Shown piece by piece: positions 40,103-51,460 of a DNA stretch of 64,000 nt (position 1 is the stretch's first letter; every line of letters begins with the position of its first letter). The DNA comes from Rhodanobacter sp. C03 (lineage in GTDB: Bacteria; Pseudomonadota; Gammaproteobacteria; Xanthomonadales; Rhodanobacteraceae), in NCBI RefSeq assembly GCF_002001175.1, contig NZ_MUNT01000011.1:1-64000 (forward strand), read 5' to 3'. A program made the position numbers and the translations under genes. Below the pieces are notes generated by a model. That model searched no databases. It was given only the letters and a program-made list of their open reading frames with translations, and had not been told where the DNA came from.

Positions 40103-41304
40103 GCGGCAAATCCCGCCCGGGCGAAGGCGAGGCAGGCATTGTTGCCGCCGAAGCCGAACGAGTTGCTGAGCGCCACGTCGACGCGCTGCTGCTCGTTGCG
40201 CCAGGCGAACTGCGCCCCGCAGATCGGGTCGGGAGTGTCGCCGCCGAGGTTGCCGGGAATCAGTCCGTGCTCGATTGCCTGCAAGGCGATCGCCGCCTCG
40301 ACGATCCCGGCCGCGCCCAGCGTATGGCCGGTGAAGCCTTTGGTGGAGCTGGCGCGCGTGCGGGTGGGAAAGGCACGGCTGACCAGCGCCGCCTCGACCT
40401 CGTCGTTCTTCAGGCTGGCGGTGCCGTGCAGGTTGATGTAGTCGACCTGCGCCGCATCGAGGCCGGCGCGCGCCAGTGTGTCGCGCAGTGCCAGTTCGGC
40501 GCCCAGTCCGTCCGGGTGCGGGGTGGACATGTGGTGCGCATCGCTGGCTTCGCCATAGCCGAGCAGCTGCAGCGCGTCGGGTGCGGCATCGATCCGTTCC
40601 AGCAAGGCGAAGCCGGCGGCCTCGGCGATCGAGATGCCGTTGCGTGACGCATCGAACGGGCGGCAGGGTTCGGGCGAGACCAGCTCCAGCGCGTTGAAGC
40701 CGAACAGCACGCTGTCGCACAAGGTATCCACGCCGCCGACCACGGCCGCGTCCACCAGGCCAAGCTGGATCAGCCGTTCGGCACTCGCGAACACCTTGGC
40801 GCTGGACGAGCAGGCGGTCGAGATCGTCAGGCACGGGCCTTCCAGCGCCAGTGCCGTGGCGACGAAGGCGGCCAGCGAATGCGGCGCATGGATCGCCGGG
40901 CGCAGCATGTCGTCCGCAAATCCGCCATCGGCATCGAGCCGGCGGTAAGCTTCCTCGGTGGCGCCGATGCTGGCGGTGGAAGTGCCGAGCAGCAGCGCGA
41001 TGCGCGTGGCGCCGTACCGCGCGCGCGCGGCCTGGACGCGATCGAGGAAACCGTCCTGGTTCAGGCCGAGCCACGCCAGCCGGTTGTTGCGGCATTCCCA
41101 TGCGCTCAGTGTGGCGGGCAGGGCGGTGTCTTCCACGCCGTCGACGCGACCGATCCAGCAGTCCAGTGGCGTACTGCTGAAGTCGTTGGGACGCAGGCCG
41201 CTGCGGGAGTGCTGGAGCGCGTCGAGCTGGGCTGTCAGGCCGTGTCCGATGGCGGAGGTGGCGGTATACGCGGTGATCGCGAGAGGAGTCATCGAAACGG
41301 GCAT
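40099..41304 (-). CDS. Beta-ketoacyl-ACP synthase (ApeO/FabF-like)
   Basis: A 401-aa ketosynthase with a full catalytic set: Cys165 in TISTACSSSAK, His in INLHGTASLKND and His in KGFTGHTLGAAG. It would extend the aryl starter with malonyl-ACP. ATG 41304 and ATG 41292 are both possible starts. First gene of the minus-strand KS-CLF-glycosyltransferase unit, divergent from the YdcF-like gene. Confidence 0.88.
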   Translation of the reverse strand: MPVSMTPLAITAYTATSAIGHGLTAQLDALQHSRSGLRPNDFSSTPLDCWIGRVDGVEDTALPATLSAWECRNNRLAWLGLNQDGFLDRVQAARARYGATRIALLLGTSTASIGATEEAYRRLDADGGFADDMLRPAIHAPHSLAAFVATALALEGPCLTISTACSSSAKVFASAERLIQLGLVDAAVVGGVDTLCDSVLFGFNALELVSPEPCRPFDASRNGISIAEAAGFALLERIDAAPDALQLLGYGEASDAHHMSTPHPDGLGAELALRDTLARAGLDAAQVDYINLHGTASLKNDEVEAALVSRAFPTRTRASSTKGFTGHTLGAAGIVEAAIALQAIEHGLIPGNLGGDTPDPICGAQFAWRNEQQRVDVALSNSFGFGGNNACLAFARAGFAA

Positions 41305-41461
41305 CGCGAAAGCCTAGCGGTCACCCCGCGGCTTGCCTAGCCTGCGTCGGGTCACCGTACAGGCGGGCATTCAGCGTGATCGCGTACGCATGAAGGTGCC
41401 GCGAACACTGGTCGGGCCGTTAAGCTGATGCACTTCCCGGCACGAGTACCACTCACCGCCC

Positions 41462-42154
41462 ATGCCTGCAGCACGAAGCCCCTGGCGCTACCTGCGTGAC
41501 CACGACATCCAGCATGCGGCCGTGGTGACCGTGCTGGCGGTGTTGCTGAGTGGTGGCCTGGTCTGGCTGGGTTACCTGATCCATGTCTGCCGGATGGCTG
41601 CGCGCAGTCCGCTGGCGCCGCCGCAGCGAATGATCGCGCTGGTGTTCGGGCGCCGGCTCGAGAATGATCTGCCGGAGCATGATTACCAGTTGCGCCTGCG
41701 CCGCGTGCTCAGCCTGGCTGAGCAGCGACAGACCGACCATGTCCTGCTGCTCGGTGGTGGTAGTGGCGGTTTGTGCAGCGAGGCGGCGGCCGGCCATGCC
41801 TGGTTGCAGCAGCACGGTCTGTCCGCCGACGTGCGCGTGGAACTGGAACAGGATTCGATCGATTCGCTGGAGAACCTGCGTCAGGCGCGCCATCTGCTGC
41901 AGGCGCAAGCGGATGGTGCCGAGCTGCCGCCGGTGGCCCTGATCACCAGTCGCTACCATCTTGCCCGCTGCCTGCTGCTGGCGCGCCGGCTGGGTCTCGA
42001 CGCCGTGCCGATCGCCGCCGAGCCGGCGATGCCGCGGCATGGGCGTTATCTGGGTCTGCTGCTGATCGAGGCCGGCTTCGTGATGTGGACCGACCTGGGC
42101 CTGCGCTGGGCGCAGCTGATCGGCAACCGGCGCATGCGCGATCGCATCCGTTGA
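41462..42154 (+). CDS. YdcF/ElyC (DUF218) family protein
   Basis: A 230-aa protein with an N-terminal transmembrane helix (AAVVTVLAVLLSGGLVWLGYLI) and a DUF218 domain. VFGRRLENDLPEHDYQLRLR, DHVLLLGGGSGG and SRYHLARCLLLAR match the family. ElyC/SanA relatives affect envelope biogenesis, perhaps via undecaprenyl lipid carriers. Divergent from the pigment ketosynthase across about 160 bases. Confidence 0.82.
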   Translation: MPAARSPWRYLRDHDIQHAAVVTVLAVLLSGGLVWLGYLIHVCRMAARSPLAPPQRMIALVFGRRLENDLPEHDYQLRLRRVLSLAEQRQTDHVLLLGGGSGGLCSEAAAGHAWLQQHGLSADVRVELEQDSIDSLENLRQARHLLQAQADGAELPPVALITSRYHLARCLLLARRLGLDAVPIAAEPAMPRHGRYLGLLLIEAGFVMWTDLGLRWAQLIGNRRMRDRIR

Positions 42155-42261
42155 TTCGATCCCTTGGTACGGACTACGGCGCATGCAGGCTTGTGCGCAT
42201 CGTGATGCCCCGGCAGACTGCGCGGGCCGTGCATCTTGCCGGCGTATCCAGGGGGAAGACG

Positions 42262-42702
42262 ATGTCGCGTTCACGGCTTTTGTTGCTGTTGCTGCTGCCT
42301 TTGCTGTTGCTGACCATGGCATTCCGCCAGGTGCCGCTGGCCGATCCGCCGCCGATCGATGTACCCGCCGGCCTGACCGCGGTGCAGGTGAGCAAGGCGG
42401 TCAAGGGCGCGCTGATCGGTCGTAGCTGGACGGTCGCGGCCGAACAGGCCGATGGCATCGATGCCACCCTGACCGGGAACGATTACACCGCCAGGATCCA
42501 TGTCGCTTTCGACAGCAAGCAGATCAAGATCAGCTATGTCGGCAGCACCAACCTCAAGTACGAAGTGAAGAAAGACGGTCAGCGCATGATCCATACCAAC
42601 TACATGGGCTGGATGCATTACCTCAGTGGCGACATCGGCCGCAATCTGGAGCTGATTTCCGCCGGCGCGAGTGCGACGCCGGCCCCCATGGCGGCTGGCT
42701 GA
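42262..42702 (+). CDS. Secreted protein of unknown function
   Basis: A 146-aa protein with a clear signal peptide (SRLLLLLLLPLLLLTMAFR). The mature part (about 25-135) looks like a small alpha/beta domain: QVSKAVKGALIGRSWTV, DYTARIHVAFDSKQIKISYV, then SGDIGRNLE. No lipobox cysteine. I do not recognise a named family, but the layout resembles small conserved periplasmic proteins. Start ATG 42262 follows GGGGGAAG. Confidence 0.75.
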   Translation: MSRSRLLLLLLLPLLLLTMAFRQVPLADPPPIDVPAGLTAVQVSKAVKGALIGRSWTVAAEQADGIDATLTGNDYTARIHVAFDSKQIKISYVGSTNLKYEVKKDGQRMIHTNYMGWMHYLSGDIGRNLELISAGASATPAPMAAG

Positions 42703-42721
42703 CGCCAGCATGCGATGCTGA

Positions 42722-43735
<1,014 letters not shown>

Positions 43736-43750
43736 CCCTGAATCGTATGT

Positions 43751-43821
43751 GTAGGAGCGGCTTCAGCCGCGATGCTCTTCGCTGCTGCCGTCAAAGGCAT
43801 CGCGGCTGAAGCCGCTCCTAC
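43751..43821. repeat. Paired REP elements (BIME-like) between convergent genes
   Basis: Two 24-base arms, 43751-43774 and 43798-43821, are perfect reverse complements. Each contains AGGAGCGGCTTCAGCCGCGA, itself an internal hairpin (GCGGCTTCAGCCGC). They lie between the stops of hemF and the VNG-repeat gene. The same element occurs once more at 56417-56439. This matches REP sequences mobilised by RAYT transposases, none of which is in the window. It may also terminate both transcripts. Confidence 0.85.
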
Positions 43822-43832
43822 AGAAATCTGGC

Positions 43833-44492
43833 TTACGGCGTCGCGCCGCTGAACTTCACCACCGTGGCGCCCTTCACCGGTCCGATCTGCGCGCTGTCGC
43901 TGACCTTCAGCACCACCTCGCGGCGAAACTCCAGCGTGCCCTGCACCACGGCATGCGGGCCGATGATCACCAGCGGTGTGCGGCTGTTGAAGTTGAACCA
44001 GCCACCCGGTTTGTCGACCAGAATACCGCCTTCGACGTGCGAGTTGGCGCCGACCGTGATGTCGCCGCCGACCGTGCCGAGGCCGCCCGCGACATGCGCG
44101 CTGTCCAACACGATCGCGCCGTTGACGTTGCTCAGCTTGCCACCCACGTCGGCGCCCGGGGCCAGCTGCAGGCTGCCATTGACGGCATCGACCGAGCCGC
44201 TGACGCGGCTGCCGCGGCCCAGGCTGATCGCGCCGTTGACGGTGCCCAGCTCGCTGGCCTGCGCCTTGTCGCCCAGTTCGATCGCGCCGTTGACGGTGCT
44301 GGCCTTGCGCACAACGGCACCGTCGGCGATGTGCACCGCCCCGTTGACGGTGCTGACCGTGCCGGCATGCTGGCCGGCCTCGACCCGTACCGAGCCATTG
44401 ACCTTGTCGATGTCGCTGTCCTGCGCGATAGCCAGTAGCGGCAGGCCCAGCGCGAACGCGGCGGCGATGAGAGCGGTCGAAAGACGACGCAT
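43833..44492 (-). CDS. Secreted VNG-repeat beta-solenoid protein
   Basis: A 219-aa protein with a signal peptide (LIAAAFALGLPLLAIA, then QDSDIDK). At least seven imperfect repeats of about 17-19 residues follow, each centred on VNG: KVNGSVRV, TVNGAVHI, TVNGAIEL, TVNGAISL, AVNGSLQL, NVNGAIVL and TVGGDITV. The pattern indicates a right-handed beta-solenoid resembling bactofilin, but exported. A non-repeat C-terminal domain begins near residue 165. Function unknown. Confidence 0.78.
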   Translation of the reverse strand: MRRLSTALIAAAFALGLPLLAIAQDSDIDKVNGSVRVEAGQHAGTVSTVNGAVHIADGAVVRKASTVNGAIELGDKAQASELGTVNGAISLGRGSRVSGSVDAVNGSLQLAPGADVGGKLSNVNGAIVLDSAHVAGGLGTVGGDITVGANSHVEGGILVDKPGGWFNFNSRTPLVIIGPHAVVQGTLEFRREVVLKVSDSAQIGPVKGATVVKFSGATP

Positions 44493-44636
44493 GGCTTGTC
44501 TCCGTGTGTGAGTGGTATGGCTAGGATGCCTCGACGGCGCCATCGGTTTAGCATGACCTGTGGCAGGGTCGGCATTTGACGATACCGGGCCTCGCCTTCA
44601 CCATTCCCGGTTTACGTCATCTGATTGAGCGCCCCC

Positions 44637-45380
44637 ATGCACAAGCTCGTACTGATCCGTCACGGCCAATCGCAGTGGAACCTCGACAACCGCTTCAGCG
44701 GCTGGGCCGATGTCGACCTCACCGAACAGGGCATGGCCGAGGCACAGGAGGCCGGTCGGCTGTTGCAGGCGGAGGGTTATACGTTCGACGTAGCGCATAC
44801 CTCGGTGCTCAAGCGCGCCGTGCGCACGCTGTGGGGCGTGCAGGATGCGATGGGCCTGATGTGGCTGCCGGTCGTCACCGAATGGCGGCTCAACGAGCGC
44901 CACTACGGCGCGCTGACTGGCCTCAACAAGGCCGAGACCGCGGCGAAGTATGGCGAGGAGCAGGTGAAGGTCTGGCGCCGCAGCTACGACATCCCGCCGC
45001 CGCCGCTGGAGCGCAGCGCCAATGAGTCGGTGCACGATCCGCGCTACGCCAACCTCGATCCGAAGGATATTCCCGATACCGAATGCCTGAAGGACACCGT
45101 TGCCCGCGTGCTGCCGTACTGGCACGAAGTACTTGCGCCGGCGATCCGTTCCGGCCAGCGCGTGCTGGTGGCCGCGCATGGCAACTCGCTGCGCGCGCTG
45201 GTGAAGTATCTGGACGATATCTCCGACGAGGCGATCGTCGAGCTGAACATCCCCAACGGCGTGCCGCTGGTCTACGAATTCGACGAGCAGCTCAAGCCGC
45301 TGCGTCACTACTACCTCGGTGACGCCGAGGCGATCGCGGCGAAGATGGCCGCGGTGGCGAACCAGGGCAAGGCGAAGTAG
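44637..45380 (+). CDS. gpmA: 2,3-bisphosphoglycerate-dependent phosphoglycerate mutase
   Basis: A 247-aa glycolytic enzyme interconverting 3- and 2-phosphoglycerate. The phospho-histidine motif [33 protein letters not shown] and [14 protein letters not shown] are conserved. ATG 44637 is preferred over an in-frame TTG 12 bases before. Followed 6 to 12 bases later by a cupin gene, probably cotranscribed. Confidence 0.96.
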   Translation: MHKLVLIRHGQSQWNLDNRFSGWADVDLTEQGMAEAQEAGRLLQAEGYTFDVAHTSVLKRAVRTLWGVQDAMGLMWLPVVTEWRLNERHYGALTGLNKAETAAKYGEEQVKVWRRSYDIPPPPLERSANESVHDPRYANLDPKDIPDTECLKDTVARVLPYWHEVLAPAIRSGQRVLVAAHGNSLRALVKYLDDISDEAIVELNIPNGVPLVYEFDEQLKPLRHYYLGDAEAIAAKMAAVANQGKAK

Positions 45381-45392
45381 CCCGGAGTGGAC

Positions 45393-45764
45393 ATGCCACA
45401 CGTCACCTCACCGAGACAGATCGCCGCGGCATTGACTGAATACTGGTCGCCCCGCGTGGTGGGTGAAGTCGATGACTCCTACGTCAAGGTGGCCAAGGTG
45501 CTCGGCACGTTCGGCTGGCACAGCCATGATGACGAGGACGAATTGTTCCTGATCCTTGAAGGCGAGCTGCGCATCGAGATGGAAGCGGATGCGGTCGAAC
45601 TCGCGCAAGGGGACATGTTCGTGGTGCCCAGGGGCGTCAGGCACAACCCGGTCGCGGCGACGGAATGCCTGATCATGCTGATCGAGCGCAAGTCGACCCT
45701 GCATACCGGCAATCTCGTGACGGAACGGACGCGTTCGCTGGCCGAGCAGCTGGGCAACGGCTGA
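45393..45764 (+). CDS. Cupin-domain protein
   Basis: A 123-aa single-domain cupin. Motif 1 is WHSHDDEDELFLILEGELRI, with metal-binding His/His/Glu, and motif 2 is FVVPRGVRHNPVA. Such proteins (COG0662-like) bind small ligands or metals; no substrate can be inferred. ATG 45393 or GTG 45387 may be used. Directly downstream of gpmA. Confidence 0.82.
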   Translation: MPHVTSPRQIAAALTEYWSPRVVGEVDDSYVKVAKVLGTFGWHSHDDEDELFLILEGELRIEMEADAVELAQGDMFVVPRGVRHNPVAATECLIMLIERKSTLHTGNLVTERTRSLAEQLGNG

Positions 45765-45863
45765 AACCCGTAGCCTGGCGTCCTGGCGAAGGGTGACAAA
45801 CGTCAGTCGTCAGCCGCTGTTTGCTCGACTAAGCTGGGCGAATTCCACTCGCCGGTGCCGCGC

Positions 45864-46397
45864 ATGCCTGCCCATATGACCAACTACCTGATCATGTTGC
45901 CGCTGCTGGCCTGGATCGTGTGGCGGCGCGTGAGTCGCCAGTTCGGTCGCCAGCCGATCCAGCGCAAGCGGATGATCGCGCGCATCGCGATCCTTGCGAT
46001 CCTTGGCGCCCTGCTGAGCCTCGCCGGGTTTCACAACATCCAACTGCTTGAGGGATTGGTCGGCGGCATGCTGATCGGTGCATTGATCGGCATGGTCGGG
46101 CTCAGACTCACCCGCTTCGAAGTCGATCCGGTCAAGGGTGATTGCTACGTGCCGAATACATGGATCGGTGCCCTGCTCACGGTGCTGCTGCTCGGTCGTC
46201 TGATCTGGCGCTTCATGCAGATGCAGCAGGTTTCCGCGACTGCACAGGCCGGTGGCTACCCGGCGAACTACGCCTATAGCCCACTGACCCTGCTGGTGTT
46301 CGGTCTGCTGGTCGGTTACTACATCGTCTACTTCAGCGGCCTGCTGATCCATCACCGCCGTTTCCAGCAATCGCATCCGGGCGCGACCGCGCTGTAG
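45864..46397 (+). CDS. CcdC-like (DUF1453) integral membrane protein
   Basis: A 177-aa protein with about five hydrophobic segments (LIMLPLLAWIVW, IAILAILGALLSLAGF, GLVGGMLIGALIGMVGLRL, WIGALLTVLLLGRLI, LTLLVFGLLVGYYIVYF). It contains an RFE-V-PVKGDCYVPN segment resembling DUF1453 proteins. Function unknown. Starts at 45864 or 45876 are plausible. Confidence 0.68.
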   Translation: MPAHMTNYLIMLPLLAWIVWRRVSRQFGRQPIQRKRMIARIAILAILGALLSLAGFHNIQLLEGLVGGMLIGALIGMVGLRLTRFEVDPVKGDCYVPNTWIGALLTVLLLGRLIWRFMQMQQVSATAQAGGYPANYAYSPLTLLVFGLLVGYYIVYFSGLLIHHRRFQQSHPGATAL

Positions 46398-46407
46398 AGG
46401 TGGTCAG

Positions 46408-47265
46408 CTACGGCTTGGCGAACATCGCCGAAAACTCCCGCGCGAAGCGATGCACGTCACCAGGCCAGCGCGCAGAGAGATAGTTGCCATCACGCACCAC
46501 GAAAGCGGGCGAGGCATCGCGCTCGCTGTCGCGGGCTAGGCCATTCGTCTTGCGGCGGTAATCCGGTGCGTCGCGCGGTACGTCGAGAAAGTCGGCCGGA
46601 TCGGCCAGCGCACGCGTCACTTCCTGCTGCACCGACATGTAGCCGACCGGCTGGCCGGGTGCCTCGGCATAGGTGCGGTAGTAGTGCGGATCCCAGAAGC
46701 GGCTGATCCGTGCCGTCGACCAGGCCTTCTTTTCCAAGGCCCAGGTCAGTGCGGTGGTGCGGCGGCCATGCAGCACCGACTTGCCATCCGCCGAGCGGCT
46801 GCGCGCTGCCAGCAGCACGCCATGGCAGATCGCGGCGACCGGCTTGTCCGCGGCGAAGAAGGCAGCGACCAGCTTCTGCAGCAGCGGACTTTCCAGATAC
46901 TCGCGCATGCCGCGCGCCCGATGTCCGCCTGGCAGCAGCAGACCGTCAAACGCCGATGCATCCAGTGCCTCCCAGCGCAGCGGCGCGCGGAACGCGGCAT
47001 CCTGCAGCATCGACGCATACGCCTTGCGCGCATCGATGTTCGCACGCAGCAGCAGGCCGACCAGGCGCAGGCGATTCAGTCCCGGCAGCCAGCCCCAGGG
47101 ATCGAGGCCCATCCCGCTGAGCATCAGCTCGTCGGCGCTGGCAACTTGTCCGGCGGGCGTGGCGAAGATCACCTCGTGCCCGTCGGCGTGCAGCGTGTGC
47201 CAGCTCACCGCGACTTCGGAAGGATCGAAGTCACGGTGCGGCAGCGGGATCAGGATGCGGGCCAT
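46408..47265 (-). CDS. DJ-1/PfpI-family type 1 glutamine amidotransferase-like protein
   Basis: A 285-aa protein of the DJ-1/PfpI superfamily. The N-terminus ILIPLPHRDFDPSEVAVSW and the nucleophile elbow VAAICHGVLLAARS are typical. LLLPGGHRARGMREYLE supplies the conserved acidic position. It is longer than classical PfpI (about 170-230 aa). Possible glyoxalase, chaperone or peptidase-like activity; none can be assigned. Next gene upstream is an M20 hydrolase 16 bases away. Confidence 0.83.
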   Translation of the reverse strand: MARILIPLPHRDFDPSEVAVSWHTLHADGHEVIFATPAGQVASADELMLSGMGLDPWGWLPGLNRLRLVGLLLRANIDARKAYASMLQDAAFRAPLRWEALDASAFDGLLLPGGHRARGMREYLESPLLQKLVAAFFAADKPVAAICHGVLLAARSRSADGKSVLHGRRTTALTWALEKKAWSTARISRFWDPHYYRTYAEAPGQPVGYMSVQQEVTRALADPADFLDVPRDAPDYRRKTNGLARDSERDASPAFVVRDGNYLSARWPGDVHRFAREFSAMFAKP

Positions 47266-47281
47266 GCGCGTGGTTCGCCGC

Positions 47282-48586
<1,305 letters not shown>

Positions 48587-48726
48587 GCGGTATCTCCGTG
48601 ACTGGAGTGACCGATGCTAACGCCTGGATGCCATCGGGCGCTGTATTTTCCGCCGTGCTGTTGGCAAGGTCAGGACGCGACTTCGCTTATCCCAAGCGGC
48701 ATCAACACGGTGACCACGGTGCCAGT

Positions 48727-49113
48727 TCAGGGCACGATGCTGAAATCGATCTCGATCGGATAGGGCGCCGGCTTTGCCGGTGGCACCGGCAGCATCCAGG
48801 TCGCGAACTGACCGGCCATGCAGGTGGCCACCGGTGTCGGTGGCAGTACCTCGATCCGGGCCGGCCTGCCGTCGGCCTGGATGTCGGCGACCAGGGTGAA
48901 GGGTGACTTGTCTGCCGGTGCGTTGCTGGCAAGGCAGCCCTTGAGCGCCATGGTGGTGGGGTTGTTGATCTTGCCCCACAGTTGTTTCTGGTAGGCGGGG
49001 CCGGTCACGTCGGCCTCGGCCAGCTTGCCCTGCGTTACGCGGGCACTGAAATCCTGACCGGGCGGCACGCCGGTGGCAGCAAACAGCAGGGCGGCAGCAA
49101 ACAGGGCAGGCAT
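48727..49113 (-). CDS. Small secreted protein of unknown function
   Basis: A 128-aa protein with an N-terminal signal-like segment (LFAAALLFAATGVPPG). A domain with two cysteines (KGCLAS and VATCMAGQ) follows. The C-terminal VADIQADGRPARIEVLPPTP hints at a TonB_C-like fold. No named family recognised. Confidence 0.6.
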   Translation of the reverse strand: MPALFAAALLFAATGVPPGQDFSARVTQGKLAEADVTGPAYQKQLWGKINNPTTMALKGCLASNAPADKSPFTLVADIQADGRPARIEVLPPTPVATCMAGQFATWMLPVPPAKPAPYPIEIDFSIVP

Positions 49114-49231
49114 GGATGGCTCCGGTATCGATCCGTGCGGACACGGTAGCAGTTCATCCAGTCCGGTGTGCGCTGCATGTCATGTATCAAAAACGGACTT
49201 CCCGTGCCCGATCGAACCGCTGCCAAGCCGT

Positions 49232-49654
49232 CTATTTTTTGGGTGAGCTTTTCTTCGCCGGACGCCGGGCCGTCTTGACCGCGATCTTCTTGGTCACCGC
49301 AGGTTTGACACTCTTGGCCGCCGGCGTCTTCTTGGCGCTGTTCTTGCGGGCTGCCGCTGCCGGCTTCTTCGCGATTGATGCGGCTACCGGCTTCACTTTC
49401 TTCGCTGCCGGCACGACTTTCGCGACAGGCTTTTTCGCGGATTTGGCGGCCCGAGGCGGCTTCTTCGCAATCACCTTCTCCGCAACCGGGGCCGTGTGGG
49501 TGTTCTCGTCATGCTTGTTCGAGAACATCTTCGGCGTCCACGCACTCTGGAAGTGCGTCACCATGTTCCTGAACACCTCACTTTGCTCCAGCATCAACGA
49601 AAACAGATCGTGCTTTTTCGACTTGTCCTTCTTGTGCGATTTGTCTTTGCTCAT
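49232..49654 (-). CDS. Histone H1-like Lys/Ala-rich protein
   Basis: A 140-aa highly basic protein. Residues 1-50 (SKDKSHKKDKSKKHDLFSLM, then a Phe/Met-containing helix EQSEVFRNMVTHFQSAW) form the only non-repetitive part. Residues about 65-140 are a low-complexity Lys/Ala/Pro tail (for example AKKPVAKVVPAAKKVKP and KKTPAAKSVKP), as in bacterial histone H1-like nucleoid proteins. ATG 49654 is chosen because the upstream in-frame sequence is arginine/serine-rich and unlike the rest. Confidence 0.7.
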   Translation of the reverse strand: MSKDKSHKKDKSKKHDLFSLMLEQSEVFRNMVTHFQSAWTPKMFSNKHDENTHTAPVAEKVIAKKPPRAAKSAKKPVAKVVPAAKKVKPVAASIAKKPAAAARKNSAKKTPAAKSVKPAVTKKIAVKTARRPAKKSSPKK

Positions 49655-49746
49655 GATCAGGCCCTGGCAGTGGTGTGGATCCACTGTAACCGAACTTTCA
49701 GCACCACGATCGAAGGCAGGCGTCAGGTTGCGCGAATCGCGGCAAT

Positions 49747-51027
49747 CTACGTCAGATGCAACATCCGTCGTTCCGGATGGCGATACACCAGTACCGTGGC
49801 GACCAGCCCGCACAGCGCGGCGAACGACAACCACAGTCCTGGCGCGGCGTTATTTCCGGTGAGATGGATAAGCCATTGCGAGATCGCCAGGCTCGAACCG
49901 CCCAGCGTGGTGGCGAGGCTGTAGGCGAGCGAGAAACCGGCGGTGCGTACCTCGATTGGCATGATTTCGGTGAGTGCCACCACCAGTGCGCCGTTGTAGC
50001 TGGCGTAGATGAAGGACAGCCACAGTTCCACGCCGAGCAGCCGGTCGAAGCCGGGTTTGGCCACCAGCCAGTGCAGCACCGGATACGCAGTGAGCAACGC
50101 GAGCACGGTGCAGGCGAGCAGCAAGGGCCAGCGACCGATGCGGTCGGACAGCGCGCCCATCAGCGGTAGCCAGATCAGGTTGGAAATGCCGATGCACAGC
50201 GTCACCACGAACACGTCGGACTGCGACAGCTTCAGCACTTCCTTGCCGAAGGTCGGCGTGTACGCGGTGATCAGGTAGAACGACACCGTGGTCATCAGCA
50301 CCATTGCCATGCCGAGCAGCACGATGCGCCAGTGGGTGATCATCGAGCGGTAGATTTCGCTGGCATCGAGGCGATGCTTGCGGGCGAGAAAGGCCTCGGT
50401 TTCCTGCAGCGAACGGCGGATCAGGAACACGAACGGCACGATCAGGCAGCCGATCAGGAACGGCACGCGCCAGCCCCAGTCGCTCATCGCTTGCGGCGAC
50501 AGCCAGCGTTGCAGCAACAGGCCGAGCGCGGCGGCGAACATCACCGCAACTTGCTGGCTGGCCGATTGCCAGGAACAGTAGAAGCCGCGGTGCCCCGGCG
50601 TGGCGATCTCGGACAGGTAGACCGACACGCCACCCAGCTCGACGCCGGCGGAGAATCCCTGCAGCAGGCGTCCGGCCAGCACCAGCAGCGGCGCCAGCGC
50701 ACCGATGGTGGCGTAGCCCGGTACCGCCGCGACCATCAAGGTGCCGACGGCCATCATCGCGAGGGTGAGGATCAATCCCTTGCGACGGCCATGATGATCG
50801 ATGTACGCGCCGAGCATGATCGCGCCGATCGGCCGCATCACGAAGCCGGCGGCGAAGGTCAGCAAGGTCAGCAGCAGCGATGCATACGCGTTGTGGCTGG
50901 GGAAATACGTGCGTGCGATGGCCGAGGCGTAATAGCCATAGACCATGAAGTCGTACATCTCGAGGAAATTGCCGCCGACGACGCGGAAGATCGCCTTGAT
51001 GTTCTGACGCCTAGCGTTCTCCGCCAT
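49747..51027 (-). CDS. MFS transporter of the metabolite:H+ symporter (MHS) type
   Basis: A 426-aa permease with about 12 transmembrane segments. [23 protein letters not shown], the motif A-like [10 protein letters not shown] and [14 protein letters not shown] are MHS-family signatures, as in KgtP, citrate and proline/betaine porters. Substrate unknown; dicarboxylate or tricarboxylate import is plausible. ATG 51027 lies 17 bases inside the end of the cupin gene, so the two are coupled. Confidence 0.86.
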   Translation of the reverse strand: MAENARRQNIKAIFRVVGGNFLEMYDFMVYGYYASAIARTYFPSHNAYASLLLTLLTFAAGFVMRPIGAIMLGAYIDHHGRRKGLILTLAMMAVGTLMVAAVPGYATIGALAPLLVLAGRLLQGFSAGVELGGVSVYLSEIATPGHRGFYCSWQSASQQVAVMFAAALGLLLQRWLSPQAMSDWGWRVPFLIGCLIVPFVFLIRRSLQETEAFLARKHRLDASEIYRSMITHWRIVLLGMAMVLMTTVSFYLITAYTPTFGKEVLKLSQSDVFVVTLCIGISNLIWLPLMGALSDRIGRWPLLLACTVLALLTAYPVLHWLVAKPGFDRLLGVELWLSFIYASYNGALVVALTEIMPIEVRTAGFSLAYSLATTLGGSSLAISQWLIHLTGNNAAPGLWLSFAALCGLVATVLVYRHPERRMLHLT

Positions 51028-51349
51028 GCGGCCCCCAGAACACGACCCACGTGGCAAAGTCGGCAGAGAAATTTTCAAACCGATGCTCGGCGCCGGCCTC
51101 CACCAACAGGACATCGCCAGCTTTGAATGGAATGCGTTCCTCGCTTTTTAAAAAGTCACCTGCACCGCTGATGACGATGTAGAGCTCGTCCTGTTGGTGT
51201 GGCGACTGCGGGTCGGTGTTACGTGGCGCGTAGAGTCCGACTTTCATCGAACCGTGCCTCAAGCCGTAGTGAAAACGGAATTCATCCGGGCTGTCCGGAA
51301 GCTTTGCCAGGGCCTCTTCAAGCCCGAACCTCCAGTCTTCAGCTGACAT
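51011..51349 (-). CDS. Cupin-domain protein
   Basis: A 112-aa single-domain cupin: motif 1 GHGSM-like [14 protein letters not shown] and [16 protein letters not shown], motif 2 [20 protein letters not shown] 51349 is chosen; the frame continues 28 codons upstream without conserved features. It precedes and overlaps the MHS transporter, perhaps handling the same metabolite (inference). Confidence 0.78.
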   Translation of the reverse strand: MSAEDWRFGLEEALAKLPDSPDEFRFHYGLRHGSMKVGLYAPRNTDPQSPHQQDELYIVISGAGDFLKSEERIPFKAGDVLLVEAGAEHRFENFSADFATWVVFWGPHGGER

Positions 51350-51460
51350 GGTGTATCGACCTGTCGTCGGTACCACGCAAGACCGCCTTGACGTAGTCGT
51401 GGCGAGCGCTGGTTGGTGTGACATGCATGGCATGGGTCCTGCGAAGGCAGGACATCAAGG

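Noticed and set aside
39314..41101. A single 595-aa fused ketosynthase protein
   Set aside because: The first half of that frame is an out-of-frame reading of the full ketosynthase gene; the CLF-like protein starts at its own ATG (40102) overlapping the upstream stop.
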